The position numbers and the translations under genes were made by a program. A DNA stretch of 22,384 bases from positions 1 through 22,384 of the IMG/VR virus record IMGVR_UViG_3300042922_000472. The stretch is one strand, 5' to 3'. Below the pieces are notes generated by a model, which was not told the origin of the DNA, searched no databases, and worked only from the letters and a program-made list of their open reading frames with translations. Numbering within the stretch: position 1 is the first letter of the stretch; every line of letters begins with the position of its first letter. Source of the DNA: a virus. Positions 13,235-21,502 of the stretch are shown piece by piece.

Positions 13235-14410
13235 CTATGTCACATTAATGGTAATGTAATTAACATCGCCTCTTGTTATTTCTTTAAAACTCAAATCTAT
13301 TTCATTAGTTCCTTGCATTCCTCCATGTCTAGCTGCTGTTAGGCCTGTTATTGAGAATGTGGGATTTGTTAAATCAGCATTAGCCTGCAAAGCAATTCCC
13401 CATAAAGCAGATATGTCTAAATTTGAGCCTATTCCCAATGAATTAAGATAAGTCCCAATGTTATTTTTAATAGTGCTTGTTGTATTTGTTGTATAATTTC
13501 TTAAGGCCTTAACATTTACAACCACATCTATATCTACATATTCAATTCTAAAAAATCTTATTGGGGTAATTTCACCAGCCGAATCTGTAACTTCAATTTC
13601 TATATCACCATTTGTATAACATCCAGGCCCTTTATGCGTAAAAATAGCTTTAGCAATATCTTCGTTATCACCATTTTCAACTACAGCTGTAATGGAATGA
13701 GGTGGTAATCCTCTAGAATCTACAACATTTGTATCATTTTCATATACTTCTGATCTTGTAACTCCAGCAACATTTGCTACCGCTCCTTTTGTTCCTTCTA
13801 ATACTGTTTTACTTGGTTGTGCTGTGCTTGTAGATTGCCTTTTTCTTAATTTACTATTGCTTTCAATTTCCGAACCTAAAGTTGCGCTTTCTTGATTATA
13901 AGCACCCTTCCAACCATAAACAGGATTATATATACCTGTTATTTCGCCTACATTAGCTACAATAGGGCCAGCTATTTCACATGTAGCAATAACTGTTATA
14001 TTTCCTTCTTCAGGAATTGTTACTATGTTTGGTAAATCCCATTTAATATTGCCAATATCCAATACAATACCATTTCTTATTGGTGTTCCTGGTATACCAG
14101 TAATAGTGATTGGTACTGTGCTATAAGTAGCAGATTGCCTCTTTATTCCATTAATCTTCACCAATGAATCTAGAGCATTTGTTAATGCTGTAACAGGGCT
14201 TTTGTTATTATAAACATCTACAGCTAATTGAAAAGCATCATATATTTTTTCACTTACAGTCGCTATCCATTGATAATCTTGCGAGTCTGCCCCTAAATAT
14301 ATATCTGAACCCCAAATTTTTTGAGCACTTGAAATTAAGCTATCTCTAATATCTATATACGTAGGAATATGAATTCCAGTATCATTAATACCAGGTGTAG
14401 TATAAGACAT
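13235..14410 (-). CDS. Baseplate J-like wedge protein (391 aa)
   Basis: Baseplate J (gp47-like) protein that builds the wedge around the hub. Typical features are the opening FPT-like part (TGIHIPTYIDIRDSLI), LYDAFQ-like IYDAFQLAVDVYNNKSP, the NGIKRQSATYS segment, SNSKLRKRQST-like EIESNSKLRKRQST (about 183-196) and a C-terminal YVDIDVVVNVKALRNYT region. Full length for the family. Followed by DUF2612 and preceded by the gp25-like gene, the standard order. Confidence 0.9.
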   Translation of the reverse strand: MSYTTPGINDTGIHIPTYIDIRDSLISSAQKIWGSDIYLGADSQDYQWIATVSEKIYDAFQLAVDVYNNKSPVTALTNALDSLVKINGIKRQSATYSTVPITITGIPGTPIRNGIVLDIGNIKWDLPNIVTIPEEGNITVIATCEIAGPIVANVGEITGIYNPVYGWKGAYNQESATLGSEIESNSKLRKRQSTSTAQPSKTVLEGTKGAVANVAGVTRSEVYENDTNVVDSRGLPPHSITAVVENGDNEDIAKAIFTHKGPGCYTNGDIEIEVTDSAGEITPIRFFRIEYVDIDVVVNVKALRNYTTNTTSTIKNNIGTYLNSLGIGSNLDISALWGIALQANADLTNPTFSITGLTAARHGGMQGTNEIDLSFKEITRGDVNYITINVT

Positions 14411-14425
14411 TTGACCACATCCTTT

Positions 14426-14788
14426 CTATAAAGTATTTGAAACTGTGACAGTTCCATATTTCGTATTAACTGTAGCTGAATATGAATATTGTCTTTTGGA
14501 TGAATCATAGCTACTTGAAAAACTCTCAATTCCTGTTACGTCAGTAGTCCCTAAAATTCTTGATTTTATAAGAGAATCAACTATCGTGATATTATCTCCA
14601 GTGCCCCTAACTCCTAAGATTTGTTGAAATAATGGAAGTCCTTCTTCTGTATCTTCAAACCATTCATTTTTTAAAAGCTTCATGCGTGTGCTTATTGCTT
14701 GAGCTACTGCATAAGTTCCATAAGTAAGACACTGCTGTCCTTTTCCAAAAGTATAATCTCCATTAACATCTAATTTACGGTACTTCAA
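14426..14788 (-). CDS. gp25-like baseplate wedge / sheath initiator (120 aa)
   Basis: Small protein with the gp25/W layout: VAQAISTRMKLLKNEWFEDT and EEGLPLFQQILG (residues about 28-60), then strands and a helix around IVDSLIKSRILGT, and a TVTVSNTL end. It starts at TTG 14788, placed 8 nt after AGGAGGG; no ATG suits. Its role is to anchor the sheath to the wedge. It lies directly before baseplate J. Confidence 0.8.
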   Translation of the reverse strand: MKYRKLDVNGDYTFGKGQQCLTYGTYAVAQAISTRMKLLKNEWFEDTEEGLPLFQQILGVRGTGDNITIVDSLIKSRILGTTDVTGIESFSSSYDSSKRQYSYSATVNTKYGTVTVSNTL

Positions 14789-14814
14789 TCCTATATCCCT
14801 CCTAAAAAAGGCAT

Positions 14815-14837
14815 AAAAATAACACCTTTAAGGTGCT
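14815..14837 (-). terminator. Possible terminator after spike gene
   Basis: On the minus strand AGCACC pairs with GGTGTT around TTAAA, followed by ATTTTTA. It overlaps the end of the Gp138-like gene. The stem is short, so attenuation is more likely than full stop. Confidence 0.4.
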
Positions 14838-15382
14838 TGATAATCTTCTCCATTTATTTTTAAATTTCCTACTATATTAATTTCTGTATCTTTTACTTCT
14901 ATATATTGAGTTCCGGCTAAATTTCTTAATTGTGCTGAATCTGTAGAATAATTTGATATTACATTAGGCTGTGAATATGTTCCTAAAATTGCAAAACAAT
15001 CTGAAAGATCATGTCTTCTTTTTTCAAGCTGATTTTGAATTTCACCCAAACTAAGCCATCCGTCTATACACATATCAGAAAATATTATAAGACATTCATC
15101 ACCTTGTTTTACTGGCAATGTTAAAATAAAATTTCCAGCACGAGGAATGACAATTGGTACATCAAGCAATAAAGGCAAGTCCTTCCATGAAGTAGAATAA
15201 TCAGAGCCAATAACCTTTTCTCTTATGCAAGGTTGCACTGTGCAAGTTTGAGTTTTAGCATCAAAACTTTGAATTATTCCAGGAATAGAAACTCTAATTA
15301 CATTCTTTATTGACTTTGCTAATGCTTTATCCTTCTCTGAATCATTATTAGATATAATTATCTCTTTTATATTTCTGCTCAA
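14828..15382 (-). CDS. Gp138-type baseplate spike protein (184 aa)
   Basis: Matches the Gp138 N-terminal OB-fold spike family: VIRVSIPGIIQSFDAKTQTC, then VQPCIREKV, DLPLLLDVPIVIPRAGNFIL, PVKQGDECLIIFSDMCIDGW. The end (YIEVKDTEINIVGNLKINGE) is a short beta-helical tip. I start it at TTG 15382, 11 bp past the hub stop with GGGGTG between; the frame is open to 15457 but that would overlap the hub gene by 64 bp. It is probably the central tip that pierces the envelope. Confidence 0.8.
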   Translation of the reverse strand: MSRNIKEIIISNNDSEKDKALAKSIKNVIRVSIPGIIQSFDAKTQTCTVQPCIREKVIGSDYSTSWKDLPLLLDVPIVIPRAGNFILTLPVKQGDECLIIFSDMCIDGWLSLGEIQNQLEKRRHDLSDCFAILGTYSQPNVISNYSTDSAQLRNLAGTQYIEVKDTEINIVGNLKINGEDYQAP

Positions 15383-15393
15383 AGTATTCACCC

Positions 15394-17364
15394 CTAACTT
15401 GCAACCGATGGAATCACTCCACCTTCTTGAGTAATTGTTTGAAAATTTATATACCAATCATTTCCTCTTGTATCTCCTTGATATGTCATAGCTATAACAC
15501 GATAGATTCCGTCTTTATCAAGTGATCTAAATAAAGCTTGAGAATTATTTGTATTAGAATTTGTATCATTAGTTGCACTTGGTAATTCTCCACCATCTAC
15601 ATCTATGAGTGGCCTTGGTCTGCCTATAACATAATCACCATAAATAGGTCCATAAGATACTTGCTCATCCCCTGCTTTATTAGCCGTTCTTGCTGCATAT
15701 ATATCGTTGTTACCTCCATATATAGCCACATGATAACATGTGCCATCTCCATCAAACCAAAATACAATATCTCCAGCAATTGCAGCTTGAAGATCTATAT
15801 TATATAGCCCTTGAGCTTTTACTTGCTGCCATTGATTTGTTGTTATATCTAATATGTCTAAACCTGCTACTCCATAACAGTGCTTTACAAACAAAGAACA
15901 ATCATAATATGTTATTCCTTCTATTGTTTGGCCTCTTTTTTCTTGACTATATCTAACATTAGGATCATCGCATATTTTCTTAGCTTCCGCGATAATAGCT
16001 TGTCTTGTACTATTTACACTTGGCATATTTTCGCTACTGTTAGTACTAGTCGTTGAAACACTTGGTGCAGAATTATTGCTATTAATTTCAATCTGCTTAG
16101 CTCTAACTAAGCTATTATTTATATGAATAAGGCTATTAAGCTTAATTTGAGGATTCAATAAGCATTGTCCTGTTAATCCATAATCTGTTTGTGATGGAAC
16201 TCCTATAAGTCCAGAACTTGGATTCAATTCGAATATCTCACCATCTGGTAACTCATCCATACTCACTAAATTTAATTCACCATTATCCATATAAAAATGT
16301 AAGTCATAACTTTCAGCTATCTGTTGTATATAATCACTTATTTTTCCAAACATTACTTTCCCTCTTGTTAATGTTCTATCTTTTAATTTATCAGAAATAC
16401 TTCCAAGTGGAATAGGAATGCTTGCTTTGCTTGCTATATGTTCAATTATATCTCTTGCAGTTTGTCCTCTAGCTATGGAGTAATTAGCAATTTCAAAGTT
16501 TATAGCTCTATCTGAATCTAACGCTACTATTGTTAATTTATAAGTATTACCATTCTCTTTTTCTCGAATTGTCTGAAGAATATCACCATCAAATATTAAT
16601 CCGAATTGAGAACCTTCATAACCTGCTTCTACTGTTACTCTAACCCCAGACATCATAATTTTATTTTCGGTAAGTGCATTTAAATTGTAAATAGTAATTA
16701 CGCTCGAATTAGGTTGCATTAGTATAGTTTTTTCTATATTGAATGTACAATGCAAATCTGAAACATCTAGAGCGTTACCTGAATTATCACTAACAGTTAT
16801 TCGGTATCTTCGTCCAAAAATCATATCACCTTTTTTCTCGCTGTTAGCAACAATTTGATAATTAGTGGCTTCAACAGTTATTTGTTCTGAATTACTATTA
16901 GAACTATCTCCACCTATATACGTCCCATTATCGTACTGAGTTAGATTATTTTCATTTAATACCTGCATTGTTATTGAATAGTAGTTTGATTCAGTCGCAT
17001 ATCCTGCATCAGCTATTGCTTTGACTTGAGCACTTGCATCCTTTAGACCAATCGCGGCCTTGTAACGTGAGTTGTTGGCTAAAAAATATCCGTGATCGTC
17101 TATAGAATCATCCCAGGAGTTATAATGAGTATAGTATCCACCATCATCCGTTGCCCATGTTCCTTGAGATATATTTAAGTTTGGATTATGATTTCCATTA
17201 TACTTAATCCCAAATAAATTATTATCTGTTCTGGCTAAATAACTATTCCCCCACCCACTTTCATTTATGGCTTGAGCGATTGTTACAGATGGCAAAATTC
17301 CATATTTCTGATAACCTTTTTTTGCACCATTCACTATTTTATTTATAAAGTCTTGGTTGCTCAT
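15394..17364 (-). CDS. Baseplate hub with GH73 and NlpC/P60 domains (656 aa)
   Basis: Tail lysin and hub in one chain. Residues 1-150 are a GH73-type glucosaminidase (ILPSVTIAQAINESGWGNSY, catalytic Glu35). Residues about 160-425 are the gp27/XkdQ-like hub (TFNIEKTILMQPNSSVITIY, FDGDILQTIREKENG, NPQIKLNSLIHINNSLV). A linker leads to an NlpC/P60 endopeptidase (455-590) with Cys489 in YYDCSLFVKH and His545 in CYHVAIYGG. After it the hub resumes: DKDGIYRVIAMTYQGDTRGN (616-635). So the peptidase is inserted inside the hub's last domain. It would cut glycan strands and peptides during infection. Confidence 0.88.
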   Translation of the reverse strand: MSNQDFINKIVNGAKKGYQKYGILPSVTIAQAINESGWGNSYLARTDNNLFGIKYNGNHNPNLNISQGTWATDDGGYYTHYNSWDDSIDDHGYFLANNSRYKAAIGLKDASAQVKAIADAGYATESNYYSITMQVLNENNLTQYDNGTYIGGDSSNSNSEQITVEATNYQIVANSEKKGDMIFGRRYRITVSDNSGNALDVSDLHCTFNIEKTILMQPNSSVITIYNLNALTENKIMMSGVRVTVEAGYEGSQFGLIFDGDILQTIREKENGNTYKLTIVALDSDRAINFEIANYSIARGQTARDIIEHIASKASIPIPLGSISDKLKDRTLTRGKVMFGKISDYIQQIAESYDLHFYMDNGELNLVSMDELPDGEIFELNPSSGLIGVPSQTDYGLTGQCLLNPQIKLNSLIHINNSLVRAKQIEINSNNSAPSVSTTSTNSSENMPSVNSTRQAIIAEAKKICDDPNVRYSQEKRGQTIEGITYYDCSLFVKHCYGVAGLDILDITTNQWQQVKAQGLYNIDLQAAIAGDIVFWFDGDGTCYHVAIYGGNNDIYAARTANKAGDEQVSYGPIYGDYVIGRPRPLIDVDGGELPSATNDTNSNTNNSQALFRSLDKDGIYRVIAMTYQGDTRGNDWYINFQTITQEGGVIPSVAS

Positions 17365-17395
17365 ATCGTTTCGCTCCTTTTTAATTATTGGATAT

Positions 17396-17426
17396 AAAAA
17401 AGACCTTAGTAAGCTACTAAGACCTT
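17396..17426 (-). terminator. Terminator of secreted moron gene
   Basis: A 12-bp stem with two G-U pairs (plus-strand arms 17400-17411 and 17415-17426), 3-nt loop and a T run at 17401-17396 on the minus strand. It sits just past the stop of the moron gene and before the hub gene. Confidence 0.8.
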
Positions 17427-17451
17427 AAAATTGAAAAGTTTTATTTAGTTA

Positions 17452-18207
17452 TTAAACCTTCATAATATAACCTGTACTTTTATCTACATAAAACCATGCT
17501 GATGTAGCGGTATGATCTCCCATGTCATCATAACAATGAATTAAATAAGTATTATCTGTATCTTCCTCAATTGTAATCTTTGAAGGAATGTAAGCATTAT
17601 TTTCACTTAGATAAATTTTAATATTTTGGATTGCCTGTTCTTTGCTAATATTATCATTTGTATTTCCTTTACCTAAGTACTTTATTTCTAAATTGTCATA
17701 AAGCTTAAATATTTTGCAATTATATGGATCATAAATATAATAGAAATCTGCATCATCGCCATATTCATTTTCAGCCTTTAAGCCAACAACCCATTTGTCA
17801 GCCAAACCATAATTGCTTAATCCACTTGCCTCTTTGATGTAGCTTTTTCCAACATATCTTAATTTTAAGCCGCCTGAGAAAGGATTGACTATATTAATAA
17901 TTGATTGAATTTCACTTGGAATTACTGTTGTTGTTTTAGAATCATTCAGGGAACCATTCTCACGCATATAGTACCATGTTCCCTTATCAGTTATCCACCC
18001 AGTTAACATGTTACCATTTCCATTAAAAAAATACCATTGGCCGTTGTTTTGAAGCCATCCCGTCTTTAACGTACCATCTGGACCAATATAATTCCAATAT
18101 TGGTTACTGTTTTGTTTCCATTCAGCATATGCTGGAACACTCGCTACAAAAGTTGTTGTAAATATCATAATCAAACTTAATATTCTTTTTTTAATATTTT
18201 GTCTCAT
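17452..18207 (-). CDS. Secreted cell-wall-binding-repeat protein, moron (251 aa)
   Basis: A signal peptide (MRQNIKKRILSLIMIF then VASVPAYA, cut after residue 28) is followed by two to three choline-binding-type repeats: W-NYIGPDGTLKTGWLQNNGQ, WYFFNGNGNMLTGWITDKG, WYYMRENGSLN. The C-terminal 130 residues (from NPFSGGLKLRYVGKS) include ISKEQAIQNIKIYLSENN and AWFYVDKSTGYIMKV, a PepSY-like look, not certain. It has its own promoter and terminator and is not a tail part. Probably expressed from the prophage and attached to the host surface. It interrupts an otherwise conserved baseplate gene order. Confidence 0.8.
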   Translation of the reverse strand: MRQNIKKRILSLIMIFTTTFVASVPAYAEWKQNSNQYWNYIGPDGTLKTGWLQNNGQWYFFNGNGNMLTGWITDKGTWYYMRENGSLNDSKTTTVIPSEIQSIINIVNPFSGGLKLRYVGKSYIKEASGLSNYGLADKWVVGLKAENEYGDDADFYYIYDPYNCKIFKLYDNLEIKYLGKGNTNDNISKEQAIQNIKIYLSENNAYIPSKITIEEDTDNTYLIHCYDDMGDHTATSAWFYVDKSTGYIMKV

Positions 18208-18240
18208 TATATCATCTCCCAGTTTCTAATATATAACATA

Positions 18241-18269
18241 ATTGTATATTATATATTTAGATTGGGCAA
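18241..18269 (-). promoter_or_regulatory. Promoter of secreted moron
   Basis: On the minus strand TTGCCC (18269-18264), a 17-bp spacer and TACAAT (18246-18241) lie 34 bp before the start codon, in the gap after the plug gene. Confidence 0.65.
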
Positions 18270-18276
18270 CTTTATT

Positions 18277-18600
18277 TTATGCTGTATCTCCCCATACAAT
18301 AACAAAGCTAGTTCCAAGATTATATTCTGTAGGTAAATCATCTGTCAAAGATGTGTCCACTTTTATTAATCTCAATGAGCCCAATTTTAAATAGCTATAT
18401 TGCTCTAACAGATTAACTCCAGTGACTAAATTAATTCCTGAAACTAAGCCATTATTACTAGAATCTAAAATATCTAGCACCCAACAACCAGATTCTGTAT
18501 TATACCTAAGGAAAAAATTAAACCTTATAGAGCCTCCATCTACAGGTATTGTGCTTGTAAAAGTTTGATTTGGATTTGATGTTACAGGTAATATATACAA
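18277..18600 (-). CDS. Baseplate plug protein, Pam3 gp18-like (107 aa)
   Basis: Small beta-rich protein of the baseplate plug family: ILPVTSNPNQTFTSTIPVDG, FNFFLRYNTESGCWVLDILD and GINLVTGVNLLEQYSYLKLG are its typical strings. It starts at TTG 18600 with GGAGG 8 nt before. In this phage type it closes the tail end near the hub. It follows the Dit-like gene as expected, while the hub normally next to it is displaced by the moron. Confidence 0.8.
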   Translation of the reverse strand: MYILPVTSNPNQTFTSTIPVDGGSIRFNFFLRYNTESGCWVLDILDSSNNGLVSGINLVTGVNLLEQYSYLKLGSLRLIKVDTSLTDDLPTEYNLGTSFVIVWGDTA

Positions 18601-18615
18601 TTAAATTTCCTCCTT

Positions 18616-19149
18616 TTAATCAAGGAAACTAGCTAGTGCGCTTGCCTCTTGAACCTTTTGCTCTCCCTCATTTGTTACATCTGTCTTTTGTGGTCTTTGT
18701 GAAATTTTAACTGTAGTAACAATGGCCACTAACAATTCTTTTAACGTTACGTTTGCTTTTAATGCATATGCTGTCTCATTTGAATCAGATGCAGATAGAG
18801 TTTCTATAAGCATATTTTTATAATTCCATAACTTAGTATAAACATTAATCATTATTCTATCAGATTGCAACTGCTTTAGTATTTTATAAGCATTCACTGA
18901 TCTACTAGCTGAATCATTTGAAAAGCTTTCGAAACCTCCATATGTTACATCAACCATTACATCAGACATTCCTATTTCAAAACTTAATATATTAGGTTGC
19001 ATAAATGCATGATCTGCTACATTAGCTCCTGTTTGAACTGGATGTTCTGTTATAGATAATGTGCTCTCGTGGTCTATATTAAAATAGGCATCAAATAAAT
19101 AATTTCCTTGTGCTGTTTCAAAATATGTCTTAAATATTTCCTGTGCCAT
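18616..19149 (-). CDS. Dit-like baseplate protein (177 aa)
   Basis: Found between tape measure and plug genes, where DUF3383-type myophages encode a Dit-like hub-ring protein. FDAYFNIDHESTLSITEHPV, ANVADHAFMQPNILSFEIGM and NVTLKELLVAIV fit that family. It should form the ring joining tail tube to the hub. It starts 1 bp after... the tape-measure stop lies 2 bp downstream of its start in reverse order, so the two genes sit back to back without a gap of note. Confidence 0.7.
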   Translation of the reverse strand: MAQEIFKTYFETAQGNYLFDAYFNIDHESTLSITEHPVQTGANVADHAFMQPNILSFEIGMSDVMVDVTYGGFESFSNDSASRSVNAYKILKQLQSDRIMINVYTKLWNYKNMLIETLSASDSNETAYALKANVTLKELLVAIVTTVKISQRPQKTDVTNEGEQKVQEASALASFLD

Positions 19150-19150
19150 T

Positions 19151-20854
19151 TTAATACCCTCCTTGTAAACTTCTCAATGTTATTCCATTAAGATTTTTAT
19201 TTACAGTTTTTGCAGTTGCATTAGCATCATTTCCACTATACACATAAATTTTATTATCATTTTTTATATTATTATGTGAATTTTGTGTTGTAGTTGATGA
19301 ATTAGATTCATTTCTTATACTTGAAGTAGTATAATTTGAAACTTTATTATTCATATTAGTATTAGAAAAATTATTTACATTTGCACTAGCATTACTTAAC
19401 CTATTTTTAAATTCAGAATTTTTGGATGGATCGCTGAATGCGTTTTTTACACTATTCCAAGCACCTTGAGCACCTTTTACAAAGGAACTGTTCATAACTT
19501 CTTTTTTTAACTCTTTAAAATACTCAATTAAATTTCTAATTTTTTCTTCTAAATAAGCTGCACCCTTTCCTAATTTATCTAGAAATGTGCCTGTTACAGA
19601 CTTACCACCTTTGAAATAAGTCATTAAATCATCTAAAAGAGCTAATAACCCCACTATTGGAAAAGTTGCCGCAATAATTAAAGCTGCTACTACTTTTAAT
19701 GCCGATTTAACTGGGCCTGGCAATTTATCAAATGCTTCTCCAATATTTCCTATAAGCCTTATTATTCCTACAATTGGTGATGTTAATTTCAAAACTTCTA
19801 CTACTATTTTTACTATAATAGAAAACATCCTGAATAATATTCCTAATATACTTCCTATGATTTTACCTGCATTAGGAATATTTTTAATAATCCATTCATT
19901 AAAACTTCTTACAGTTTGTCTCAAATTATTTAATGGTCCTGCCGCATATTTAAGAATATAATTTCCTATCCATTGAAAAGCTAAACTTCCTAATTGTTTC
20001 AATCTAGAAAACTCCAAACCGATACCTTGAATGACTTTTAAATTATCGGTGTATTCTCTTGGTAATTTTAGTTCTTTAGAATCTTGCCTTAATTGGTTGA
20101 ATTGCTTTAGCAAAGTAGGACTTAGCCATAAATCCTGCATAGATACACCTAATGTTTTCATTGCCATATCTACTTCTTTAGCATTCTCTTTAGTAGTCCA
20201 TAGTTGCCGTGAAAGTTTCTCGTTTTCTATATCTTGCTTTGCCAAACTTGAAATTCCAGAAACTAACTTTGCTATTCCTGCAACTACTCCAACAATAGCT
20301 GTACCAACTAAAGCAAACTTAGTAACTGCACTAAGAGAAAATTTTACTATGTTAGCTGTACCTTCTTCTGCCAATTCTTTGGTTGCATTCTTTGCGTTTA
20401 AAACTTGATCTACTAAATTTACATTCTGTAATTCATTTTTAGAGATAGTGGCCAGCCCTTTAGCTCCAGATTCTGAAGTATTTTGATTAGTTGCAGGTCC
20501 TTTAGTCTCTGCGTTAGATGTTTTGATATTACTATTATCAGCTTTCTTCTTGATTTGCTCATTAAACTTAGAATACAATTTAGCTAATATTAGAATGTCA
20601 TTAATCATATTTTGAAAAGGAGTTCTTAACCCTGGTGTTAACTCACTAACGCCTCGGCTAAAAGTATTAAATAAAGAAAAAAGATCTCTCAGAGTTTCGC
20701 TAGATTCTGAAAAACCTTTCTGGTTACTTTCATTAAATTTTTTAATATTTTGTTCTGCGTTATCCATGGATGAATTAGCTTTGTTAAATGAATCTTCATC
20801 TACTTTAAACCCGATACCAACTAGATAACTTTTAATTAAATCAATAGTAGCCAT
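19151..20854 (-). CDS. Tape measure protein (567 aa)
   Basis: Long helical protein that sets tail length. An N-terminal helical/coiled region (SSMDNAEQNIKKFNESNQKG) is followed by hydrophobic stretches at about 173-203 (ALVGTAIVGVVAGIAKLVSG), 332-370 and 385-408 (ALIIAATFPIVGLLALLDDL) and an Asn/Ser-rich C-terminus (about 480-550). It lies directly after the frameshifting chaperone gene. With the usual ruler of roughly 0.15 nm per residue it implies a tail of about 85 nm, an estimate only. Its ribosome site AGGAGGTG lies inside the end of the frameshifted chaperone frame. Confidence 0.88.
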   Translation of the reverse strand: MATIDLIKSYLVGIGFKVDEDSFNKANSSMDNAEQNIKKFNESNQKGFSESSETLRDLFSLFNTFSRGVSELTPGLRTPFQNMINDILILAKLYSKFNEQIKKKADNSNIKTSNAETKGPATNQNTSESGAKGLATISKNELQNVNLVDQVLNAKNATKELAEEGTANIVKFSLSAVTKFALVGTAIVGVVAGIAKLVSGISSLAKQDIENEKLSRQLWTTKENAKEVDMAMKTLGVSMQDLWLSPTLLKQFNQLRQDSKELKLPREYTDNLKVIQGIGLEFSRLKQLGSLAFQWIGNYILKYAAGPLNNLRQTVRSFNEWIIKNIPNAGKIIGSILGILFRMFSIIVKIVVEVLKLTSPIVGIIRLIGNIGEAFDKLPGPVKSALKVVAALIIAATFPIVGLLALLDDLMTYFKGGKSVTGTFLDKLGKGAAYLEEKIRNLIEYFKELKKEVMNSSFVKGAQGAWNSVKNAFSDPSKNSEFKNRLSNASANVNNFSNTNMNNKVSNYTTSSIRNESNSSTTTQNSHNNIKNDNKIYVYSGNDANATAKTVNKNLNGITLRSLQGGY

Positions 20855-20859
20855 ACTCT

Positions 20860-21485
20860 CTACACACCTCCTTCTTTCCTTGAAGCTTCATACGCTCTTC
20901 TTTTATTTTCTTCCGTCACTTCTAATAACTCATGAGCATCTAATAGATCATCTAAAGTGTATGTTCCATCCCATAATTGATGCTGTTGCCACATTCCTGC
21001 AATTACTGGCGCATATAAAAAAGCATCAATATTCTTTAATTCTGCTGGGATATATTCAATTTGGCTGTCAGAGATTTCAAGAGGCTTTCTGGAAAAAAAT
21101 TTTTTAAGTTAAAAAATAAGCTTTGAATTGTAAGATTCATTGTTAATCCAACATTATCTGATATGTTCAAAGCTTCAAATTCTCCATATTGATTTAAAAT
21201 AAATGGTTTGCCTCCTGGTAATATTTCTTGAACTACTTTTAATGCATTCTGCTGGATATATTTAAAATCTTTCTCTGGTAAATCTGTTAACCCATCTATT
21301 AAAGCTTCTAAATTTAAATCCTCTAAATTAATATCAAAAGTTTGTGTGTTTATGTTTTTAAAAAGTGGCTTTAATATTTTTAAAAGTTTAAGTAACATAA
21401 ATGAACTTGTCTGAGCATCCATTTTATTTAATATAAATGCACGTCCATCTACATCAATTTGTTTTGTTTTTTCTGGAATATCCAT
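20860..21485 (-). CDS. Tail assembly chaperone, -1 frameshift fusion (208 aa)
   Basis: Long form of the tail chaperone, like G-T of lambda. Ribosomes slipping back one base at 21093-21105 leave the short frame after residue 131 and read 77 more codons (SRKPLEISDSQIEYIPAELK, later MWQQHQLWDGTYTLDDLLDA, ending ASRKEGGV) to TAG at 20860-20862. This second frame has no own start or ribosome site, is open across its full length, and ends 5 bp before the tape measure ATG, exactly where such a T domain belongs. Its job is to hold the tape measure before tube polymerisation. Confidence 0.8.
21036..21485 (-). CDS. Tail assembly chaperone, short form (149 aa)
   Basis: Zero-frame product, the lambda gpG analogue. 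IDVDGRAFILNKMDAQTSSF is typical of these small helical chaperones, followed by a helical core (TQTFDINLEDLNLEALIDGL) and FFNLKNFFPESLL, inside which the slip occurs. The last 18 residues (PESLLKSLTAKLNISQQN) exist only in the short form. It lies between the tube and tape measure genes. Ribosome site AAAGGAG. Confidence 0.85.
   Translation of the reverse strand: MDIPEKTKQIDVDGRAFILNKMDAQTSSFMLLKLLKILKPLFKNINTQTFDINLEDLNLEALIDGLTDLPEKDFKYIQQNALKVVQEILPGGKPFILNQYGEFEALNISDNVGLTMNLTIQSLFFNLKNFFPESLLKSLTAKLNISQQN
21093..21105 (-). promoter_or_regulatory. -1 ribosomal slippery site (A6T7)
   Basis: The minus strand reads TTA AAA AAT TTT TTT CCA in the chaperone frame. It contains two overlapping X-XXY-YYZ heptamers, A-AAA-AAT and T-TTT-TTT, both allowing tandem -1 re-pairing into the open frame that runs to 20860. 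Confidence 0.8.
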
Positions 21486-21502
21486 TGATTAACTCTCCTT
21501 TC

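Noticed and set aside
15383-15457. Longer N-terminus for the Gp138-like protein (209 aa)
   Set aside because: It would overlap the hub gene by 64 bp, whereas TTG 15382 has a ribosome site just after the hub stop.
20031-20408. 125-aa plus-strand frame inside the tape measure gene
   Set aside because: Antisense to a well-supported gene, no ribosome site, odd Leu/Ser/Phe-rich composition typical of a shadow frame.
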